This document shows positions 22,692-35,424 of a stretch of DNA of 64,000 bases, piece by piece. The notes below the pieces were generated by a model that did not search any database, was not told the DNA's origin, and saw only the letters and a program-made list of their open reading frames with translations. The translations under genes were made by a program, and so were the position numbers. Source of the DNA: Phytopseudomonas punonensis (GTDB lineage: Bacteria > Pseudomonadota > Gammaproteobacteria > Pseudomonadales > Pseudomonadaceae); NCBI RefSeq assembly GCF_900142655.1, contig NZ_FRBQ01000001.1, positions 1,366,115 through 1,430,114 of the forward strand. The letters are read 5' to 3'. Position 1 is the stretch's first letter; every line of letters begins with the position of its first letter.

Positions 22692-23088
22692 GGGGATTGT
22701 CGTTCACCCCTGTCTGGGCATCGGCCTGTTGGGCGGGTTTGCTGCGAGCCAGGCGTTTCCACAGCTTGCCGAACTGTTGAGCCAGCTCGACATTCTGCAG
22801 ATCGCCCAGGCCTTTACGCGCGACTACCACGATGTCCCAGCCCACCAGGTTGTCCTGATTGAGGCGGAATGATTCGCGGATTTGGCGTTTCAGGCGGTTG
22901 CGTTCAACAGAAAGCTTGACGCTCTTCTTCCCGATCACAAGACCTAGGCGTGAATGATCAAGCTCATTGTTGCGCGCAAGCAGCAGGACACTCTTGCCCG
23001 GCGCTTTGCCGCTAGGAGAGTCGAAGACTGCCTTGAATTGCCGGGGAGTGAGCAGGCGCTTCTCCCGGCCGAAGCCTCGACTCACCAC
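22684..23088 (-). CDS. rnpA: Ribonuclease P protein component
   Basis: Protein subunit of RNase P, which cuts the 5' leader from pre-tRNA. 134 residues, basic, with the RNR motif in [17 protein letters not shown]. Starts with GTG at 23088 ([13 protein letters not shown]), 12 bp after rpmH. The C-terminal tail past about residue 112 is variable in pseudomonads. Confidence 0.94.
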   Translation of the reverse strand: MVSRGFGREKRLLTPRQFKAVFDSPSGKAPGKSVLLLARNNELDHSRLGLVIGKKSVKLSVERNRLKRQIRESFRLNQDNLVGWDIVVVARKGLGDLQNVELAQQFGKLWKRLARSKPAQQADAQTGVNDNPHA

Positions 23089-23100
23089 AAGACTGGAAAA

Positions 23101-23235
23101 TCAGACTGCGAGGCGAGCACGGCCCTTGGCGCGACGACGCGACAGGACGGCACGGCCGTTCTTGGTAGCCATGCGAGCACGGAAGCCGTGGGTACGAGCG
23201 CGTTTGATGGTGCTGGGTTGGAAAGTGCGTTTCAT
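23101..23235 (-). CDS. rpmH: 50S ribosomal protein L34
   Basis: The 44-residue product begins [19 protein letters not shown] and ends in ARLAV; it is very basic, as expected for L34. ATG at 23235, TGA at 23101-23103. First gene of the rpmH-rnpA-yidD-yidC-mnmE run and transcribed away from dnaA. Confidence 0.97.
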   Translation of the reverse strand: MKRTFQPSTIKRARTHGFRARMATKNGRAVLSRRRAKGRARLAV

Positions 23236-23757
23236 GATGCGGTTACCTGGTTGTCGACAACGGACCGGAATGGTCCCCGTTTTAAGAGACCGGCGATTCT
23301 AGAGAAAGCCGCAGGCCAGGTCAATTTCCAACCAGTTGTTTTGCAGATAGATAAATATAAAGGAAAGAATGTTTTTAGAAAGGCTTGTTATGTTTCTTAT
23401 AAATGGTCGCGCGGGTTTCTGTGGATAAGTTCCTAGAGCGCAATGGCCATGATGCTTTCAGCGAGGAAAAACTCTGTCAGAAACCGGTGCTGCGCATGTT
23501 CGCTTGCTGGGCATCGCCTGGGGACTGATCGGCGATTTACCCACAGGGCAGATATCCCATGGCTTTTCCCCTGGCTTTTACACGGTGCTCAATAGGCTTT
23601 ATCCACAGGCTTTAAATGCACGCTATCCGACATGTGGCAAATTGCCTAACACCTTGATTTCTCATGTACTGATTGGTCTTCCTATGTGGATAACTACACC
23701 TCTTGAAGCTACAATAGGCGCTGTTTTTGCCTCAGCGCTTTCAATCAGGGGATGTCC
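23236..23757. other. Chromosomal replication origin (oriC), rpmH-dnaA intergenic
   Basis: A 522-bp space between divergent rpmH and dnaA, the position of the pseudomonad origin. Perfect DnaA boxes: TGTGGATAA 23420-23428, TTATCCACA 23599-23607, TGTGGATAA 23685-23693; near-perfect TTACCCACA 23537-23545. An A+T-rich stretch at 23337-23405 is a candidate unwinding element. The last box overlaps the place of a -35 element for the possible -10 TACAAT at 23710-23715, which fits DnaA autoregulation. Gene strands diverge here, as expected for an origin. Confidence 0.9.
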
Positions 23758-25260
23758 GTGTCCGTGGAACTTTGGCAGCAGTGCGTGGAACTCCTGCGCG
23801 ACGAACTGCCTGCCCAGCAATTCAACACCTGGATCCGTCCACTACAGGTAGAAGCCGAAGGCGATGAGCTGCGTGTGTACGCGCCCAATCGTTTCGTTCT
23901 CGACTGGGTCAATGAAAAGTACATGGGGCGCATGCTTGAGTTGCTCGGTGAACGTGCGACTGGTCTGGTGCCAGCCATATCGCTACTGATCGGTAGTCGC
24001 CGCAGCTCCGCGCCTCGCGCAGTACTGACGCCCTCACCTTCCGTTTCCAGCTACAACAACCCAGCGCCGTCTGCGCCTGCCGCTCCTACGCCTGCACCTC
24101 AGGTCAGCGCACCGCCGCCGAAGCTGCCGGTACAAGCCGAACCTTCTCGGGCGAGCTTCGATTCCATGGCAGGTGCTGCGTCCAGCGTCGCGCCGTCTCG
24201 CGGTGAGCGTAACGTGCAGGTAGAAGGTGGCCTCAAGCACACCAGTTACCTGAACCGTACCTTTACCTTCGACAACTTTGTTGAGGGCAAATCGAACCAG
24301 CTCGCTCGCGCTGCTGCCTGGCAGGTCGCCGATAACCCCAAGCACGGTTATAACCCGCTGTTCCTTTATGGTGGCGTCGGCCTTGGTAAGACGCACTTGA
24401 TGCACGCGGTGGGTAACCATCTGCTGGCCAAGAATCCGAATGCCAAGGTCGTTTACCTGCACTCCGAGCGTTTCGTGGCCGACATGGTCAAGGCGCTGCA
24501 GCTCAATGCCATCAACGAATTCAAGCGCTTCTACCGCTCGGTGGATGCGCTACTGATCGATGACATTCAGTTTTTCGCTAAGAAAGAGCGTTCCCAGGAA
24601 GAGTTTTTCCATACCTTCAACGCATTGCTCGAAGGTGGCCAGCAGGTGATTCTTACCAGCGACCGCTACCCGAAAGAAATCGAAGGCCTGGAAGAGCGCT
24701 TGAAGTCGCGCTTTGGCTGGGGCCTGACGGTTGCGGTCGAGCCGCCTGAGCTGGAAACCCGTGTGGCGATCCTGATGAAGAAGGCCGACCAGGCCAGGGT
24801 CGATCTGCCGCACGACGCCGCGTTCTTCATTGCTCAGCGCATCCGCTCCAACGTGCGTGAGCTAGAAGGTGCCTTGAAGCGGGTGATCGCACACTCGCAC
24901 TTCATGGGGCGTGATATCACCATCGAGCTGATTCGTGAGTCCCTTAAGGACTTGCTGGCTCTGCAGGATAAGCTCGTCAGTATCGACAACATTCAGCGCA
25001 CCACGGCTGAGTACTACAAGATCAAGATCACCGATCTGTTGTCCAAACGTCGTTCGCGTTCCATCGCCAGGCCGCGTCAAGTGGCGATGGCGTTGTCCAA
25101 GGAATTGACCAACCACAGCCTGCCGGAAATCGGCGTGTCGTTCGGCGGTCGCGATCACACCACTGTGTTGCACGCCTGTCGTAAGATTGCTGAACTTAGG
25201 GGATCCGACGCGGACATCCGCGAGGATTACAAGAACCTGCTGCGTACACTGACCACTTGA
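23758..25260 (+). CDS. dnaA: Chromosomal replication initiator protein DnaA
   Basis: Binds DnaA boxes and opens the origin. Domain I ([25 protein letters not shown]...), a Pro/Ala-rich linker (about residues 95-150), AAA+ domain III with Walker [10 protein letters not shown] and Walker [10 protein letters not shown], and domain IV with the DnaA signature [27 protein letters not shown] prefer the GTG at 23758 (500 residues): the AGGGG at 23747-23751 is correctly spaced from it, while it abuts the alternative ATG at 23752. Confidence 0.96.
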   Translation: MSVELWQQCVELLRDELPAQQFNTWIRPLQVEAEGDELRVYAPNRFVLDWVNEKYMGRMLELLGERATGLVPAISLLIGSRRSSAPRAVLTPSPSVSSYNNPAPSAPAAPTPAPQVSAPPPKLPVQAEPSRASFDSMAGAASSVAPSRGERNVQVEGGLKHTSYLNRTFTFDNFVEGKSNQLARAAAWQVADNPKHGYNPLFLYGGVGLGKTHLMHAVGNHLLAKNPNAKVVYLHSERFVADMVKALQLNAINEFKRFYRSVDALLIDDIQFFAKKERSQEEFFHTFNALLEGGQQVILTSDRYPKEIEGLEERLKSRFGWGLTVAVEPPELETRVAILMKKADQARVDLPHDAAFFIAQRIRSNVRELEGALKRVIAHSHFMGRDITIELIRESLKDLLALQDKLVSIDNIQRTTAEYYKIKITDLLSKRRSRSIARPRQVAMALSKELTNHSLPEIGVSFGGRDHTTVLHACRKIAELRGSDADIREDYKNLLRTLTT

Positions 25261-25295
25261 TACGCAACTCCATGCACGAGGCAAGGGACTAGACC

Positions 25296-26399
25296 ATGCA
25301 CTTCACCATTCAACGCGAAGCCCTGTTGAAACCCCTGCAACTGGTCGCCGGCGTCGTGGAACGCCGCCAGACCTTGCCGGTTCTGTCCAACGTACTGTTG
25401 GTCGTCGAAGGCCAGCAGCTGTCGCTGACCGGTACCGACCTGGAGGTCGAGCTGGTTGGTCGCGTGGCACTGGAAGATGCCGCCGAGCCTGGTGAGATCA
25501 CCGTGCCGGCGCGCAAGCTGATGGACATCTGCAAGAGCCTGCCTAGTGATGCGCTGATCGACATTCGCGTCGACGAGCAAAAGCTGCTGGTCAAAGCTGG
25601 TCGTAGCCGTTTCACCCTGTCCACTCTGCCTGCCAACGACTTCCCTACCGTCGAAGAAGGCCCGGGTTCGCTGACCTTCAATCTGGTGCAAAGCAAGCTG
25701 CGCCGTTTGATCGAACGCACCAGCTTCGCCATGGCTCAGCAAGATGTTCGTTACTACCTCAACGGCATGCTGATTGAAGTGCAGACCGGCATCCTGCGTG
25801 CGGTCGCCACCGATGGCCACCGCCTGGCGATGTGCTCCATGGAAGCTGCCATCCAGCATGAAGGCAAGCACCAGGTCATCGTGCCGCGTAAAGGTATTCT
25901 TGAACTGGCGCGCCTGCTGACCGAGCAGGATGGTGAAGTGTCCATCGTTCTGGGCCAGCACCACATCCGTGCGACCACTGGCGAATTCACCTTCACCTCG
26001 AAACTGGTTGACGGTAAGTTTCCGGATTACGAGCGTGTGCTGCCGCGTGGTGGTGACAAGCTGGTCGTCGCCGACCGCCAGGGCCTGCGTGAAGCCTTCA
26101 GCCGTACTGCCATTCTGTCGAATGAAAAGTACCGCGGTATTCGCCTGCAACTGGCTGCTGGCCTGCTGAAAATCCAGGCTAACAACCCGGAGCAGGAAGA
26201 AGCCGAAGAAGAAATCGCGGTCGACTATAACGGCAGCGCGCTGGAAATCGGTTTCAACGTCAGCTACCTGCTCGACGTGCTGGGTGTGATGACCACCGAA
26301 CAGGTGCGTCTTATCCTCTCCGACTCCAACAGCAGTGCGCTGGTACAGGAAGCTGACAATGATGACTCCGCTTATGTCGTCATGCCGATGCGCCTATAA
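25296..26399 (+). CDS. dnaN: DNA polymerase III subunit beta (sliding clamp)
   Basis: Ring-shaped processivity clamp for replication and repair polymerases. 367 residues in three similar domains, beginning MHFTIQREALLKPLQLVAGVVERRQTLPVLSN and ending YVVMPMRL, the typical C-terminus contributing to the partner-binding cleft. It follows dnaA by 35 bp and is probably co-transcribed. Confidence 0.97.
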   Translation: MHFTIQREALLKPLQLVAGVVERRQTLPVLSNVLLVVEGQQLSLTGTDLEVELVGRVALEDAAEPGEITVPARKLMDICKSLPSDALIDIRVDEQKLLVKAGRSRFTLSTLPANDFPTVEEGPGSLTFNLVQSKLRRLIERTSFAMAQQDVRYYLNGMLIEVQTGILRAVATDGHRLAMCSMEAAIQHEGKHQVIVPRKGILELARLLTEQDGEVSIVLGQHHIRATTGEFTFTSKLVDGKFPDYERVLPRGGDKLVVADRQGLREAFSRTAILSNEKYRGIRLQLAAGLLKIQANNPEQEEAEEEIAVDYNGSALEIGFNVSYLLDVLGVMTTEQVRLILSDSNSSALVQEADNDDSAYVVMPMRL

Positions 26400-26537
26400 T
26401 TTCAGCTGCTGAATCAGGCAGCTACCCAGCGTCAGATAATCAGCCTTGGTATGTTCGGATGCAGTTCTAATCCGTAACATCCAAGGCTGATTTCGTTTAA
26501 GGCAGTTGATACTTCTGCCCTCCTCTCCGGCCAGTTC

Positions 26538-30061
<3,524 letters not shown>

Positions 30062-30092
30062 TGCGCGCGTTGCGCACCTGTTCAAGGTGCAC

Positions 30093-30120
30093 AAAAAAAC
30101 CGGCTTAGGCCGGGTTTTTT
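30093..30120. terminator. Terminator between gyrB and the lipid cluster
   Basis: CCGGC (30100-30104) pairs with GCCGG (30109-30113), flanked by a run of A on the left and of T on the right. It can serve gyrB on the plus strand and the converging lipid cluster on the minus strand. Confidence 0.8.
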
Positions 30121-30148
30121 ATTGCCAATCGATTGGCCGGTGGGCTGA

Positions 30149-31081
30149 TCACGCCCACCAGTACCGCACCATATGGAAGAACACCGGGGCGGCGAAGCAC
30201 ACCGAATCGAGGCGGTCGAGCATGCCACCGTGGCCTTCGATCATATGGCCCCAATCCTTCACGCCGCGATCGCGTTTAATCGCCGACATCACCAGGCCGC
30301 CGGCGAAGCCGAGCAGGCATACCAGCAAGGCGAACAGGCCTGCCTGCCAAAAGGCGAATGGGGTGATCCAGTACAGCGAGGCGCCGATCAGGGTGGCCAG
30401 CGCCACGCCACCAAAGAAGCCCTCGACGGTCTTCGATGGCGACAGGTTGGGCGCGATCTTGCGTTTACCGGCCAGCTTGCCGCACACGTACTGCAGTACG
30501 TCGGAGATCTGCACGACGATCACCAGCCAGGCGATCAGCAGCAGGTTGCGGCCCTCGTAACCGGGGATGTCCAGGGTCAGCAGCGCCGGTACGGTGGAGA
30601 TGCAGTACACCGCGATCATCAGGCCCCACTGCACCTTGGAGGTACGCTCGAGGAAGCGCGTGGTATCTCCGCCCAGAGACGAGAGAATCGGCAGCAGCAG
30701 GAACACATAAACCGGAATGAAGATGGCGAACAGGCCATACCAGCCGATGCCGATCAGCAGATACTGCATGGGCAGCGCGAAGTAGAAGGCGGCAACCAGT
30801 GCCGGGTAGTCGCTGCGGCGGGTGGGCGTCAGCGTCATGAATTCGCGCAGGGCGTAGAACGACACGCAGTAGAACAGCACCACTACACCGATGTTGCCGA
30901 ACAGAAAGGCGAAGCCGATCACCAGCACCATTACCCACCAGGCATTGATGCGTGCGTTGAGGTTGTCGATGACCGAATGCTGGCCGGGGCCGGCGCGCAG
31001 TTTCAGCAACCAGCCGATCAGGCTGGCGAGGAGCAGGATGCCGCCAATGCCGGCGAACAACAGCAAGGTATTGCGATCCAT
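30149..31081 (-). CDS. Phosphatidate cytidylyltransferase, YnbB-like
   Basis: CdsA-family membrane enzyme expected to make CDP-diacylglycerol from phosphatidate and CTP. 310 residues from the ATG at 31081 (MDRNTLLLFAG), with eight or so membrane segments and the family signature SAIKRDRGVKDWGHMIEGHG (from about residue 266). A second conserved block is GKRKIAPNLSPSKTVEGFFGG. Its start lies one base after the stop of the acyltransferase gene. In context it is the fifth enzyme of a lipid cluster resembling E. coli ynbABCD, and differs from the housekeeping cdsA next to the dxr/bam genes, which is not in this window. Confidence 0.85.
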   Translation of the reverse strand: MDRNTLLLFAGIGGILLLASLIGWLLKLRAGPGQHSVIDNLNARINAWWVMVLVIGFAFLFGNIGVVVLFYCVSFYALREFMTLTPTRRSDYPALVAAFYFALPMQYLLIGIGWYGLFAIFIPVYVFLLLPILSSLGGDTTRFLERTSKVQWGLMIAVYCISTVPALLTLDIPGYEGRNLLLIAWLVIVVQISDVLQYVCGKLAGKRKIAPNLSPSKTVEGFFGGVALATLIGASLYWITPFAFWQAGLFALLVCLLGFAGGLVMSAIKRDRGVKDWGHMIEGHGGMLDRLDSVCFAAPVFFHMVRYWWA

Positions 31082-31082
31082 C

Positions 31083-31703
31083 TCAAACCTCCTCGGGAGC
31101 CAGGGCCAGCAGGGCATCGCGGGCGCGTTCGAGGAAGGCGTCTTTGCCCTCCTCCTCGCCCATGCCTAGCGGCGCGCCGAAATTCAGGGTGCACAGCAGC
31201 GGCAGCGGCAGTGCTCGGCCCTTGGGCATCACCCGGTTGAGGTTGGCGATCCACACCGGGATCACCTCCACATCCGGGCGTGCCTTGGCCAGGTGATAGA
31301 GGCCGGCCTTGAACGGCAGCAAGTCGTCTTCCAGGTTGCGAGTGCCTTCCGGAAAGACGATCAGCGAGTCGCCCTCGCCAAGCGCATCGAGCATTGCCTG
31401 CAACGGGTTGGCGTTGGGATCGCTGCGCTGGCGGTCAACCAGCACGCCGTTGAACACCTTCTGGATCAGGAAGCTGCGCAGCGTGCCCTTCATCCAGTAA
31501 TCGGAGCCGGCCACTGGACGGGTGCGTTTGCGCAGCTCCGCGGGCAGCGACGCCCAGAGCAGCACGAAGTCGCCGTGGCTGCTGTGGTTGGCGTAATAGA
31601 TACGTTGCATCGGCTGCGCAGTGCTACCGAGCCACAAGGCGCGGGCACCGGTGAGCAGCCGCGCACCGGAGGTGATGAGAAATGCGATTAGTGACGCAAG
31701 CAT
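31083..31703 (-). CDS. PlsC-like acyltransferase of the lipid cluster
   Basis: Probable 1-acyl-sn-glycerol-3-phosphate acyltransferase or relative. 206 residues with the catalytic HX4D motif H40-S-S-H-G-D45 and the substrate motif FPEGTR (117-122), plus a hydrophobic N-terminus (MLASLIAFLITSGARLLTG). It lies one base before the CdsA-like gene, so the pair could make phosphatidate and then CDP-diacylglycerol. A different PlsC is encoded at 36413-37189. Confidence 0.85.
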   Translation of the reverse strand: MLASLIAFLITSGARLLTGARALWLGSTAQPMQRIYYANHSSHGDFVLLWASLPAELRKRTRPVAGSDYWMKGTLRSFLIQKVFNGVLVDRQRSDPNANPLQAMLDALGEGDSLIVFPEGTRNLEDDLLPFKAGLYHLAKARPDVEVIPVWIANLNRVMPKGRALPLPLLCTLNFGAPLGMGEEEGKDAFLERARDALLALAPEEV

Positions 31704-31720
31704 GGACGGCTCCTTTTATA

Positions 31721-31858
31721 AGGCCGTTCAAAAACGTGTCCGAGGCAGCCAGCGCAAGGCAAAAACAGTCGAAAAAGCGGAGTGTACGAGTAGTACATGA
31801 GCATTTTGAGGCTGTTTTTAACGCCGCGATGGCAACGCAGGTAGTTTTTCAACGGCCT
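31721..31858 (+). repeat. Structured intergenic repeat, element A
   Basis: A 138-bp unit bounded by an inverted repeat: AGGCCGTTCAAAAAC (31721-31735) and GTTTTTCAACGGCCT (31844-31858), one mismatch. Its interior (GCAAGGCAAA, AAGCGGA, a GTAC...GTAC hairpin, ATGAGCAT, GTTTTTAACGCCGC) aligns with the reverse complement of 36071-36211. It splits the lipid cluster between the acyltransferase and the small membrane protein, ending 1 bp before the latter's stop. Confidence 0.75.
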
Positions 31859-31859
31859 G

Positions 31860-32318
31860 TTATCCGAATCGAACGTGTGACAGCCATGGCATCAGTACGA
31901 TGGCAGCCAGGGCGATAAGCAGTTGCAGGCCCAGCCAGAGCGCCTGCAGACGCAACAGGCGCAATGCTCCCCTGCTGCGTTGTTCGCAGGAGCGAGCACT
32001 GCCGCTGGCTTTGTGGCCAAGGCTCAGCAGTGCCTGATCGAGTTGCGTAGTACGCCTGTCGAGCTGCTCAGGCGCCGCCGCCAGGGTGGCGAACAGCTCG
32101 GCATCCAGAGCGACGCGCAGCGCGTAATACTTTTGCAGCAGGCCGCAGACCAGCAGGCTAACGGATACCGCTGCGCCAGTACTGAGCGCCATAAAGCCCA
32201 GTAACGGCCCCAGGCCGACGACCAATGCGAGCACGGTCAGTGCGCCCGACAAGCGATCCAGTGACTTGCCACGGCGCAGCAACCCGGCAACCAGTTGCAA
32301 TTGCATTTCACTGGCCAT
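31860..32318 (-). CDS. Hypothetical small membrane protein of the lipid cluster
   Basis: I do not recognise the family. 152 residues with hydrophobic segments at about 24-44, 47-60 and 122-144 and a polar, Leu/Arg-rich stretch between (about 65-118) that could form a cytoplasmic helical bundle. Its first 11 bp overlap the end of the PAP2/dual-specificity phosphatase gene, so it belongs to the same operon. It may be a subunit or scaffold for the neighbouring lipid enzymes; this is context only. Confidence 0.65.
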   Translation of the reverse strand: MASEMQLQLVAGLLRRGKSLDRLSGALTVLALVVGLGPLLGFMALSTGAAVSVSLLVCGLLQKYYALRVALDAELFATLAAAPEQLDRRTTQLDQALLSLGHKASGSARSCEQRSRGALRLLRLQALWLGLQLLIALAAIVLMPWLSHVRFG

Positions 32319-33657
32319 GTAACGAGCCTCCTACTGTGGGTGTCGAGCGGCTTAAAACGCCTTCCAGGGCCCGTAAATGCGCATCTCCCAGTACGACCTG
32401 TGGATGAGCCTGGCGCAGTAGCGAAACGGCCTCTGCGACGCTCCTGCAGCGGCCGCTATGCAGTAGCCACGCAGCGATGGCGGTGGCGCTGCGCGAATAG
32501 CCCAGTGCACAGCACACCAGCACCGGCCCGTGGCGCCGCAGGTCTTCGATGGCCAGCGCAGCCTGCAGGCAATGTTCGCTGCTCGGTGCGATCAGATCGA
32601 GGCTCGCCAGTTCGCGGTAGACCTTGCCTTCCACCCGGCACGGCAGCTCGGCACACAGGTCGGCGATGGCCGCGAAGGCCTGCGCTTCTCCCTTACCGGG
32701 AATACGACCGAGCCAGACGCCGTCCGCTACTTCATCAGGCTGCGGGTGCTCTCGCGTCCAGGCTCGGGAGTTGATCCAGGCGCCCAGCAGATAGGGGGCC
32801 AACAGCCAGGTGCTGGCAGCGCTAAGGCTACCGTCGGCACGTTTCTGAAAACCCTTGGCATCGAACAGTGTGTAGTTCAGCGCGACCATCAGCAGCGACA
32901 AGGCCGGCCATAGCAACCACAAGGCGAATCCGCCGAAATGGATCGCCAGCGCACTGCATAGGGCCGCGCCAAAGGCGTAGCGCAGGGCCAGCCGCCAGCG
33001 CCTCGGGTCGCGGGCCAGGCACCAGGCAAACAAACGGCTGCGCCCTTCGCTGGGCCACAGCCACAGGCACAGGAAGCCGGCGAGCATGCCGGTCGGTACG
33101 TCGATGAAATGGTGTTGCCAGGTGGTCAGTACCGACAGGCCGATCAGCCAGAACCAGAAGTGCACGACAGCACGCCAAAAGCCGCTGGCGTGCTGGACAA
33201 AGCACGCCCAGAGCACCACCAACAGGGTGATATGCAGCGATGGTGCCTGGTTGAAGGGTTTGTCGAAGCCCATCAGCACGTCGAACATCACGCCGAACAG
33301 GCCATCGAGTGCCGGCCGTTCGAAGGTGAAACGCAACGGCCAGAGCAGAAAGCAGCTGATGCAGATCACCTGGGCGGTTAGCAGTCGCAGGCCGAGGCGA
33401 TCCACCGCGGCACGGGTGGCCGGTAGCAGGAAGGCCAGGCCGTAGAGCAGGTCGATCGACCAGTAGGGAATGATCGTCCACGGCAACAGGGGGATATGCC
33501 GTTCCCAGCCGAACACCAGGCTGCCGACGTCGTCACGCTGGCCGGTGAACCAGTTGGCGAAGCCATAGGTGCCGAAGAACAGCGGCGCGAGCAGCAGCAG
33601 CCAGAGTACGCCGCGCTTCCATAATCCGCTTTCGCGGACGACCGCGGCGGGTGTCAT
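32308..33657 (-). CDS. PAP2 / dual-specificity phosphatase fusion, YnbD-like
   Basis: 449-residue inner-membrane protein. The N-terminal half has membrane helices and PAP2-type lipid phosphatase motifs (PSLH at 139-142, HHFIDVPTG at 182-190). The C-terminal third is a dual-specificity phosphatase with the CX5R loop C383-ALGYS-R389; the residue before the cysteine is Cys rather than the usual His. E. coli YnbD has the same layout. A mitochondrial dual-specificity enzyme (PTPMT1) removes the phosphate from phosphatidylglycerol phosphate, so a lipid-phosphate substrate is plausible. ATG at 33657 overlaps the upstream stop by one base (TGATG). Confidence 0.85.
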   Translation of the reverse strand: MTPAAVVRESGLWKRGVLWLLLLAPLFFGTYGFANWFTGQRDDVGSLVFGWERHIPLLPWTIIPYWSIDLLYGLAFLLPATRAAVDRLGLRLLTAQVICISCFLLWPLRFTFERPALDGLFGVMFDVLMGFDKPFNQAPSLHITLLVVLWACFVQHASGFWRAVVHFWFWLIGLSVLTTWQHHFIDVPTGMLAGFLCLWLWPSEGRSRLFAWCLARDPRRWRLALRYAFGAALCSALAIHFGGFALWLLWPALSLLMVALNYTLFDAKGFQKRADGSLSAASTWLLAPYLLGAWINSRAWTREHPQPDEVADGVWLGRIPGKGEAQAFAAIADLCAELPCRVEGKVYRELASLDLIAPSSEHCLQAALAIEDLRRHGPVLVCCALGYSRSATAIAAWLLHSGRCRSVAEAVSLLRQAHPQVVLGDAHLRALEGVLSRSTPTVGGSLHGQ

Positions 33658-35414
33658 CAAGACACCCGCTGTGCCAGGGACACGCTGAAGATGCCCCACT
33701 CGTCGACGCGCTGGGTCAGCTTGCGAAAGCCTGCCGCTTCGACCAGCTGATCCATCTCCGCCTGGCTGCGCCGCCGCATCACCCAGGCCTCGCCGCCCCG
33801 GTGGCTGGTCAGCGCGCGAGCGATCAGTTCCAGCTGCGGGTGCCACGGCTGGCCGGTGTAGATCAGGTAACCGCCCTCTTCCACGGCTGCCGCCAGGCCT
33901 GCCAGGGAGTCGCCGACCATCGCGTTGCTGCCGAACAATTCATACAGGCCGGAGACCACCGCCAGGGTAGGTTTCGGCTCCAGCGCGGCCAGATCGGCCT
34001 TGTCGAAGGCATCGCCTTTGACGAAGCGGGCGATGCCGGCCAGGCCCTTCTGCTCGATCAGCGCCGCGCCGTCGCGTACGTTTATGTCGCTGTAATCGCG
34101 CAGCAGGATCGAATCCGGTTTGTCGCTGCCCTGCTCCAGCGCTTCGAGAATGTAGCGGCCGTGCCCGGCAGCGATATCGACGATACGCACTGGGCGGCTT
34201 TGTTCGCGCAGCTTGCCCATGGCCAGGCGCAGCAGCTCTTCGGCGTGCACCTTGCGCTGGCGAATGCCGCGCCAGCCGATGGAGTTCAGGTAGTTGCGGT
34301 CGATCAGTCGGCCAATCGGCGAGCTGCCGGTTGGCGTGTTGCGGTACACGTAATCCAGGGTGCTGCCCGAGTCGAAGCCGGTCTCGAAACCCAGCTTCAC
34401 CCCTGCAGACACACTGCTGCCGAGGCGCATGCTGGCCCGCGTGGCGCGCCAGTAGAGATCGCGCGGCGAGTTCTTCGGCAGCGGCGCCGCCAGCTCCTCA
34501 GCTTCGGCACAGCTCCAGCCCAGGCGGTCGGCTTCCAGCAGAGACGGACGCTGCAACGGCTGCTCGAAGGCTTTCAGCACGAAGCGGCGAATGCGGGTCA
34601 GTGCGTGGGCCCGGTCACGCTCGCCCAGGGTGTCGTGGAAGAACCCGGACAGGATGTGCATTTCCTTGTCCAGGCTGCCCAGGCGCTGGAAGAACTGCTC
34701 CTGGGGTTTGCGGTGCACCACGAAATCGCTGCCGGAGATCAGCAGCTGGGTCGGAATCTGAATCGCCTGGGCATCGGCGACCACGCGCTCGGCGGCGTCG
34801 TACAGGCCCAGCAGCATGTTCACCGAAATGGCACGGGTGATCAGCGGGTCGTTGTCGAACGAGGCGATGCGCTGCGGATCGTGGCTGAGGAACTTGGCTT
34901 TGACGTAACTGTTGACGAAGAAATTGCCGCGCCAGGCGCGCATCAGCTTCAGGCCCGGACGCGCGAACGGCACGTACAGCTTGACCTTGAACGCCGGCGA
35001 GGCGAGCACCAGCGCGCGGATCTTCGGCGCGTAATCGTGGACCCAGGTGGAGACCACCACCGCGCCGACGCTTTGCGCCAGTACCACCATGTCCCCGGTA
35101 TCGATGCCATACGTAGCGGCGATATGGTCGATAAAGGTCTGCACGTCGCGCACGCTGGTGGCGAAGCTCGGGCTGTCGCCCCGCTCCCCTGGCGATTCGC
35201 CGTGGCCGCGGGCATCCCAGGCGAAGAAATCGAAGCCCTGCAGGCCCAGCTCTTCGATCAGGTGCGCCATGCGCCCGCCGTGCTCATGGCCGCGGTGGAA
35301 CATCACGATGGCGCGACGGCCTGCGTTGGCCTGCACATCGGCAGCGGGCCAATGGCGGTAGAACAGGCTGACGCCGTCGTGGGTCGTGAAGGTATTGGAG
35401 CGAACTTCAGTCAT
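33657..35414 (-). CDS. Alpha/beta hydrolase - SAM methyltransferase fusion, YnbC-like
   Basis: 585-residue two-domain protein. Residues about 1-290 are a monoglyceride-lipase-like alpha/beta hydrolase with a likely triad S115 (LAQSVGA), D230 (SGSDFVV) and H260 (FFHDTLGE). Residues about 310-585 hold a class I methyltransferase with SAM motif VDIAAGHGR (412-420). E. coli YnbC has the same length and fusion. Lying between YnbA-like and YnbD-like genes, it may methylate and de-acylate, or remodel, the lipid made by the cluster. No substrate is known to me. Confidence 0.85.
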   Translation of the reverse strand: MTEVRSNTFTTHDGVSLFYRHWPAADVQANAGRRAIVMFHRGHEHGGRMAHLIEELGLQGFDFFAWDARGHGESPGERGDSPSFATSVRDVQTFIDHIAATYGIDTGDMVVLAQSVGAVVVSTWVHDYAPKIRALVLASPAFKVKLYVPFARPGLKLMRAWRGNFFVNSYVKAKFLSHDPQRIASFDNDPLITRAISVNMLLGLYDAAERVVADAQAIQIPTQLLISGSDFVVHRKPQEQFFQRLGSLDKEMHILSGFFHDTLGERDRAHALTRIRRFVLKAFEQPLQRPSLLEADRLGWSCAEAEELAAPLPKNSPRDLYWRATRASMRLGSSVSAGVKLGFETGFDSGSTLDYVYRNTPTGSSPIGRLIDRNYLNSIGWRGIRQRKVHAEELLRLAMGKLREQSRPVRIVDIAAGHGRYILEALEQGSDKPDSILLRDYSDINVRDGAALIEQKGLAGIARFVKGDAFDKADLAALEPKPTLAVVSGLYELFGSNAMVGDSLAGLAAAVEEGGYLIYTGQPWHPQLELIARALTSHRGGEAWVMRRRSQAEMDQLVEAAGFRKLTQRVDEWGIFSVSLAQRVS

Positions 35415-35424
35415 CAGTGCATTC

